From contig OOIN01000001.1 in assembly GCA_900323505.1 (NCBI GenBank), forward strand, positions 2,108,001 through 2,172,000: a stretch of 64,000 nucleotides of DNA. The letters run 5' to 3'. Source of the stretch: Ustilago trichophora. Lineage: Eukaryota; Basidiomycota; Ustilaginomycetes; Ustilaginales; Ustilaginaceae. A program made the translations under genes and the position numbers. Below are positions 61,097 through 64,000 of this stretch, one piece after another. The notes under the pieces were generated by a model. That model was not told the DNA's origin, did not search any database, and saw only the letters and a program-made list of their open reading frames with translations. Each line of letters opens with the position of its first letter. Position 1 is the stretch's first letter.

Positions 61097-63052
61097 TTAA
61101 GCGTCAGGGGACCAAAACGTGCATCGACCAGAAGCATTACCAGTCACCAACCTGCCCGGCAAAACGGGATGCATGCAAGTCACAGCCGGAACAGCCGTGA
61201 CCAGATTCTCATCCCACAAGGTCCTCAGCAACGTTCCATCGGCTGCATAGATCTCGGCCCTTCTAGTCATGCTTCCGATGGTGAAATGCGGTTCGAGGAG
61301 CGGATTCTGATTCCAGTTGGCCCTGAACATGGTGAGCCATCTTCCCGTCTGGTTGTTATGTGGGATCCTCGTGGGCTCGGCGAGGACGTCTTGGGGTCGA
61401 TCGGCGATTTTTTGGGGTATAAAGTCTTGTTCTGCTTTAATGGCTTGTTGTACCTCTTGTTCTGTTTTGAGGGGTTTGTTGGAACGGCTGAGCCAATTCA
61501 AGAGGCTTCCTGTCTTAGCGTCGCTCGCATCTGGATCCTCTTTCTTGACTCCACCAGCGCTCTTTCGTCCACCTTTGACGGTTCCATTGGCCTTTGTGAC
61601 GGCAGATTTACTCTTCAAGCCGTGCTCAGAGTACAACCAGCTTGGCTGCATACTCCAAACTTTGACCACATCGTCGTACGATACCCCCACCAGTTGGTCT
61701 CCTCTAGGACTGAAATCGACCGAAGTACACGCCTGTCGGGCCTTGTTGGACGCAAATTGGGCTTTGGTCTGTGCCGCTTCCAAATCGTCTGCATCCACGC
61801 CCTTGTAGTTGTAAGGCGCCTCGGCAGTTTGCTTGACCACACTCGAGAGAGCTCGCACGTCAAAGAGGCGAATGTGCTGATCGAGCGATGCCGTGGCAAT
61901 ACAGTGCGGTGCGAGACGGTTGACAGACATGGCGCCGATCTTCTTGTCGCAAACTTGCCATCGTCGTGTGTTGTTGCCCCTGCGTGTCTTCTCACGAAGG
62001 TCGATGTGGAGGAGGCCTCCACGGTGGTCTGCGATCCAGAGGGAGCGCTCATCGAGTGAAGGGTTGGGCGTGTCGACGTACGCAGCGGGGTGCGTAGAGG
62101 GGGAGAGGACATCGAAGATAGAGAGGAGGACATCTTGCTCGCCAGCCCAGATCTCGTCGGATTTGCCGGTGGCCAGGTCGAGCTTGCGCACAGTGGAATC
62201 GTACGAGCAGGAAAAGACCGAGTTGTGGTTGACCGGGTCGAATTTGATGCACGTCACTGAGCTGCGACCGTGCACCTGAAGCGTCCAAGCTTTGCCCTCG
62301 GGGAATGCGTCTTGGTCGTCGTTCTGGTCCTCTCCGTCGTCATTGACTTCCTTTTTGACGAGACTACTGCTGCTAGAGTTGCCGGAGGTGGGAGAGGCAT
62401 CCCACACACCGATGGATCCTTCTTTATCGCCTACAAAGACGAGATCTTTGTCTGTGGTCGGGTGATATGCCATTGAATAGACACGCTTGGGTGTGACCTT
62501 TGCGGCAGATTTAAGCGTCATCTTGTTGAGAATATCTTCCAGCTCTCTTCTCTCTGTGGATGGATTTTTCGAGTCTTCGGTTTTAGCAGATCTACGCTTC
62601 TTTTCCTCCTTGATGTCGACGAGCTCAGCGGCAGAAGTAGCGTTAGATGCGAGGCCGTTTAGTGTTGCTTCCAGGGCCAGAATGGCTTCTTGCTCCAATT
62701 CGCCCCCGGTCATGCCAGAGAGATCGAATTGCTGATGTCTGGCGCGCTTGGCCGCTTCTGCCACCTTGCGCGCCTCTTCTGCTTCTTGTTGGTACTTGCG
62801 CTTGAGTGTTTCTGAGTCTGCTTCGTGCCCAGCGAGACGTGCACTCGATCGAGTCGGCATGATGCGTGTTGATGTGGTATCAGCTTTCTTCTTTGGTGTG
62901 GGTGGTTTCTTTTGCTTTGTAGGGGTGGCTCGTTTTGGAGAGGGTCCGCCAATGGCAGAAGACCCTCCCATGACACCTAACTCCTTCATGAGGCGCTCAT
63001 TTTCCTTGATGTTTTTGAGGCGTTCCTGCTCGTAGTCGTTGTTCTCGTTCAT
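61097..63052 (-). CDS. CMR1: WD40 DNA damage-binding protein Cmr1 (WDR76-like)
   Basis: A 651-residue protein. The N-terminal 200 residues are charged, with a helical start (YEQERLKNIKENERLMKELG) conserved in Cmr1 proteins and Lys/Pro-rich nuclear-localisation-like stretches. About seven WD repeats follow (about 215-651), with RVYSMAYHPTTDKDLVFVGD, SSVTCIKFDPVN, FSCSYDSTVRKLDL and the C-terminal FTIGSMTRRAEIYAADG. Cmr1 binds chromatin at damage and replication-stress sites and gathers in nuclear quality-control foci. The frame is open about 110 codons upstream, but that part is not family-like, so I start at ATG 63052 (MNENNDYEQE). An inserted acidic and Ser-rich loop (about 235-265) is typical of smuts. 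Confidence 0.93.
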   Translation of the reverse strand: MNENNDYEQERLKNIKENERLMKELGVMGGSSAIGGPSPKRATPTKQKKPPTPKKKADTTSTRIMPTRSSARLAGHEADSETLKRKYQQEAEEARKVAEAAKRARHQQFDLSGMTGGELEQEAILALEATLNGLASNATSAAELVDIKEEKKRRSAKTEDSKNPSTERRELEDILNKMTLKSAAKVTPKRVYSMAYHPTTDKDLVFVGDKEGSIGVWDASPTSGNSSSSSLVKKEVNDDGEDQNDDQDAFPEGKAWTLQVHGRSSVTCIKFDPVNHNSVFSCSYDSTVRKLDLATGKSDEIWAGEQDVLLSIFDVLSPSTHPAAYVDTPNPSLDERSLWIADHRGGLLHIDLREKTRRGNNTRRWQVCDKKIGAMSVNRLAPHCIATASLDQHIRLFDVRALSSVVKQTAEAPYNYKGVDADDLEAAQTKAQFASNKARQACTSVDFSPRGDQLVGVSYDDVVKVWSMQPSWLYSEHGLKSKSAVTKANGTVKGGRKSAGGVKKEDPDASDAKTGSLLNWLSRSNKPLKTEQEVQQAIKAEQDFIPQKIADRPQDVLAEPTRIPHNNQTGRWLTMFRANWNQNPLLEPHFTIGSMTRRAEIYAADGTLLRTLWDENLVTAVPAVTCMHPVLPGRLVTGNASGRCTFWSPDA

Positions 63053-63641
63053 AGTTGCAGCTTTTCTTGAGTCGACTGGTGGGGGTGTCTCTGTGGCGGC
63101 TGGGAGGGAAGTGTGGGAAAGGACAGGGTCAAGATTCCAACATCTGAATCTTTCGTAAGACACACAAAAAAGTACAGTATGTGGGACGCGTTTCTTCGTG
63201 CAGTTGTGCTGCTGTTGTGCTGCGTGTCGAGTTGGAAGAAGCGCGTTGAGTGAAATTGTAACAGAATGAAAAGGCTCGAGCGTCGGAAAAGTGGAGGAGG
63301 AATACAGTATCCGATAAAAACAAAAATGGCTGAATGCATCGCTACGTAGTGCGTGCCATTCCGATTCAGGCGTCTCTTTCACACAGCACAGCTTCCGATG
63401 CGATACGATTGAGGCAGCGGTGTCACCTTCGGTGTCCTTACTTTGCTATCAACGTTGAAACATTCAAGCATCCAACCCCCACGACCAGCATCTTTTCCCT
63501 CCATCATCCCATCACGCTCATCCCTCTCATTTGCGAAACACACAATTACACAAACGGCTCGCATCCATCCAGCCTATAAGCTGCCGCCAGGCATGTTGGT
63601 CTAAACATACCCCAGCATCCAGCACCACTAGCTTCACAATC
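63053..63641. other. Divergent promoter region
   Basis: Separates CMR1 from the rightward gene at the window end. TACAGTA words occur at about 63173 and 63305. No gene is seen. Confidence 0.5.
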
Positions 63642-64000
63642 ATGCTACCTATCTTGCCTAACAGGATGGCCTCGGCGCCAGTAGGCCGCTTCGCCAATCA
63701 TGTCGTAACTCGATCGAGCGGCTTCAGTCTGTCTCAACACGCTTTCCACAGGCCCGTGCATCGCCTTCTCTCGTCCTCTAGTCTGCCTAAGACTAGATGC
63801 AAAACTCTCGCTTCAAATGCTTTGCCTCAATCACCATTCGCACCTCGTCAGATAGCACAAACGACCAAACAGCACGTACGTTTCTACAGCTTGTCTTCGG
63901 CTTCCACTACAGCACGAAAGGCAAACTCGAATTCGAGAGCAGGTCGCATCGCTTCGATAGCAATTGCTGGTCTCGGTACCGCCCTCGTCGTCGATTGGTA
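63642..64000 (+). CDS. 5' part of a probable mitochondrial protein, cut by the window edge
   Basis: The frame from ATG 63642 stays open to the last base (119 codons). The first 100 residues are rich in Arg, Ser, Ala and Leu and almost lack acidic residues (for example RFANHVVTRSSGFSLSQHAF, VRFYSLSSASTTARK), as in a long mitochondrial presequence. A hydrophobic segment (RIASIAIAGLGTALVVDW) follows and may be an inner-membrane anchor. This layout would fit an ABC1/ADCK-type kinase-like protein or a protease, but nothing visible decides it. Confidence 0.6.
   Translation, partial: MLPILPNRMASAPVGRFANHVVTRSSGFSLSQHAFHRPVHRLLSSSSLPKTRCKTLASNALPQSPFAPRQIAQTTKQHVRFYSLSSASTTARKANSNSRAGRIASIAIAGLGTALVVDW

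Noticed and set aside
1..64000. CRISPR arrays, bacterial operons, ribosome binding sites
   Set aside because: The window is eukaryotic nuclear DNA; no regularly spaced repeat-spacer structure is present.

Overview
This window is nuclear DNA from a basidiomycete fungus, most likely a smut (Ustilaginales, close to Ustilago or Sporisorium). The case rests on compact, mostly intron-poor genes at about 50-55% GC, a few short GT-AG introns of 54-220 nt (often right at or near the start codon), 5'UTR introns, and protein families typical of smuts (a peroxisomal uricase ending in AKL, an Nst1-like protein, a Plavaka-type DNA transposase). The number of transposon traces points more towards a repeat-rich smut such as the U. 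hordei group than to U. maydis. That last step is inference.

Left block, 1-28 kb, dense housekeeping genes. In order: 40S ribosomal protein S6; an intron-bearing tRNA-His; the AP-1 gamma-adaptin; a class I histone deacetylase (Hos2/HDAC3 type); an SLC35F6-type membrane transporter; an Rsp5/NEDD4 HECT ubiquitin ligase; a predicted secreted, coiled-coil protein in two exons; a two-exon gene that joins the complex III assembly factor Mzm1 to mitochondrial ribosomal protein bL31m; an 84-residue membrane protein; an ERI-1-like exonuclease; the splicing factor Slt11/Ecm2; an AMP-kinase beta subunit; a 75-residue hydrophilic protein; and the TFIIH subunit Tfb3.

Middle block, 28-50 kb, repeat-rich and rearranged. 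About 7.7 kb (27.9-35.6 kb) holds no gene I can support. It contains long poly-T tracts, an A-rich microsatellite and a 1,071-bp Tc1/mariner-like element with perfect 34-bp inverted repeats and TA flanks. An Ecl1-like zinc-motif protein follows, then a 191-bp fold-back repeat, then an Nst1-like gene that has lost its C-terminal half and runs, probably through a 54-nt intron, into an unrelated chromodomain-like reading frame. Next to it lies a CACTA/Plavaka-type transposon with an uninterrupted 1,213-residue transposase and an accessory protein. Its subterminal-like repeat array ends inside the last codons of the next gene.

Right block, 50-64 kb, dense again: a large disordered protein of unknown function, urate oxidase, a HET-C2-type glycolipid transfer protein (four exons), class II fructose-bisphosphate aldolase with a probable 5'UTR intron, the WD40 DNA-damage-binding protein Cmr1, and the 5' part of a mitochondrial-looking protein cut by the window edge.

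The most unusual items are the Mzm1-bL31m fusion, the Nst1/chromodomain chimera, and the fold-back repeat. Homology calls come from recognising sequence motifs by eye; no database search was run.
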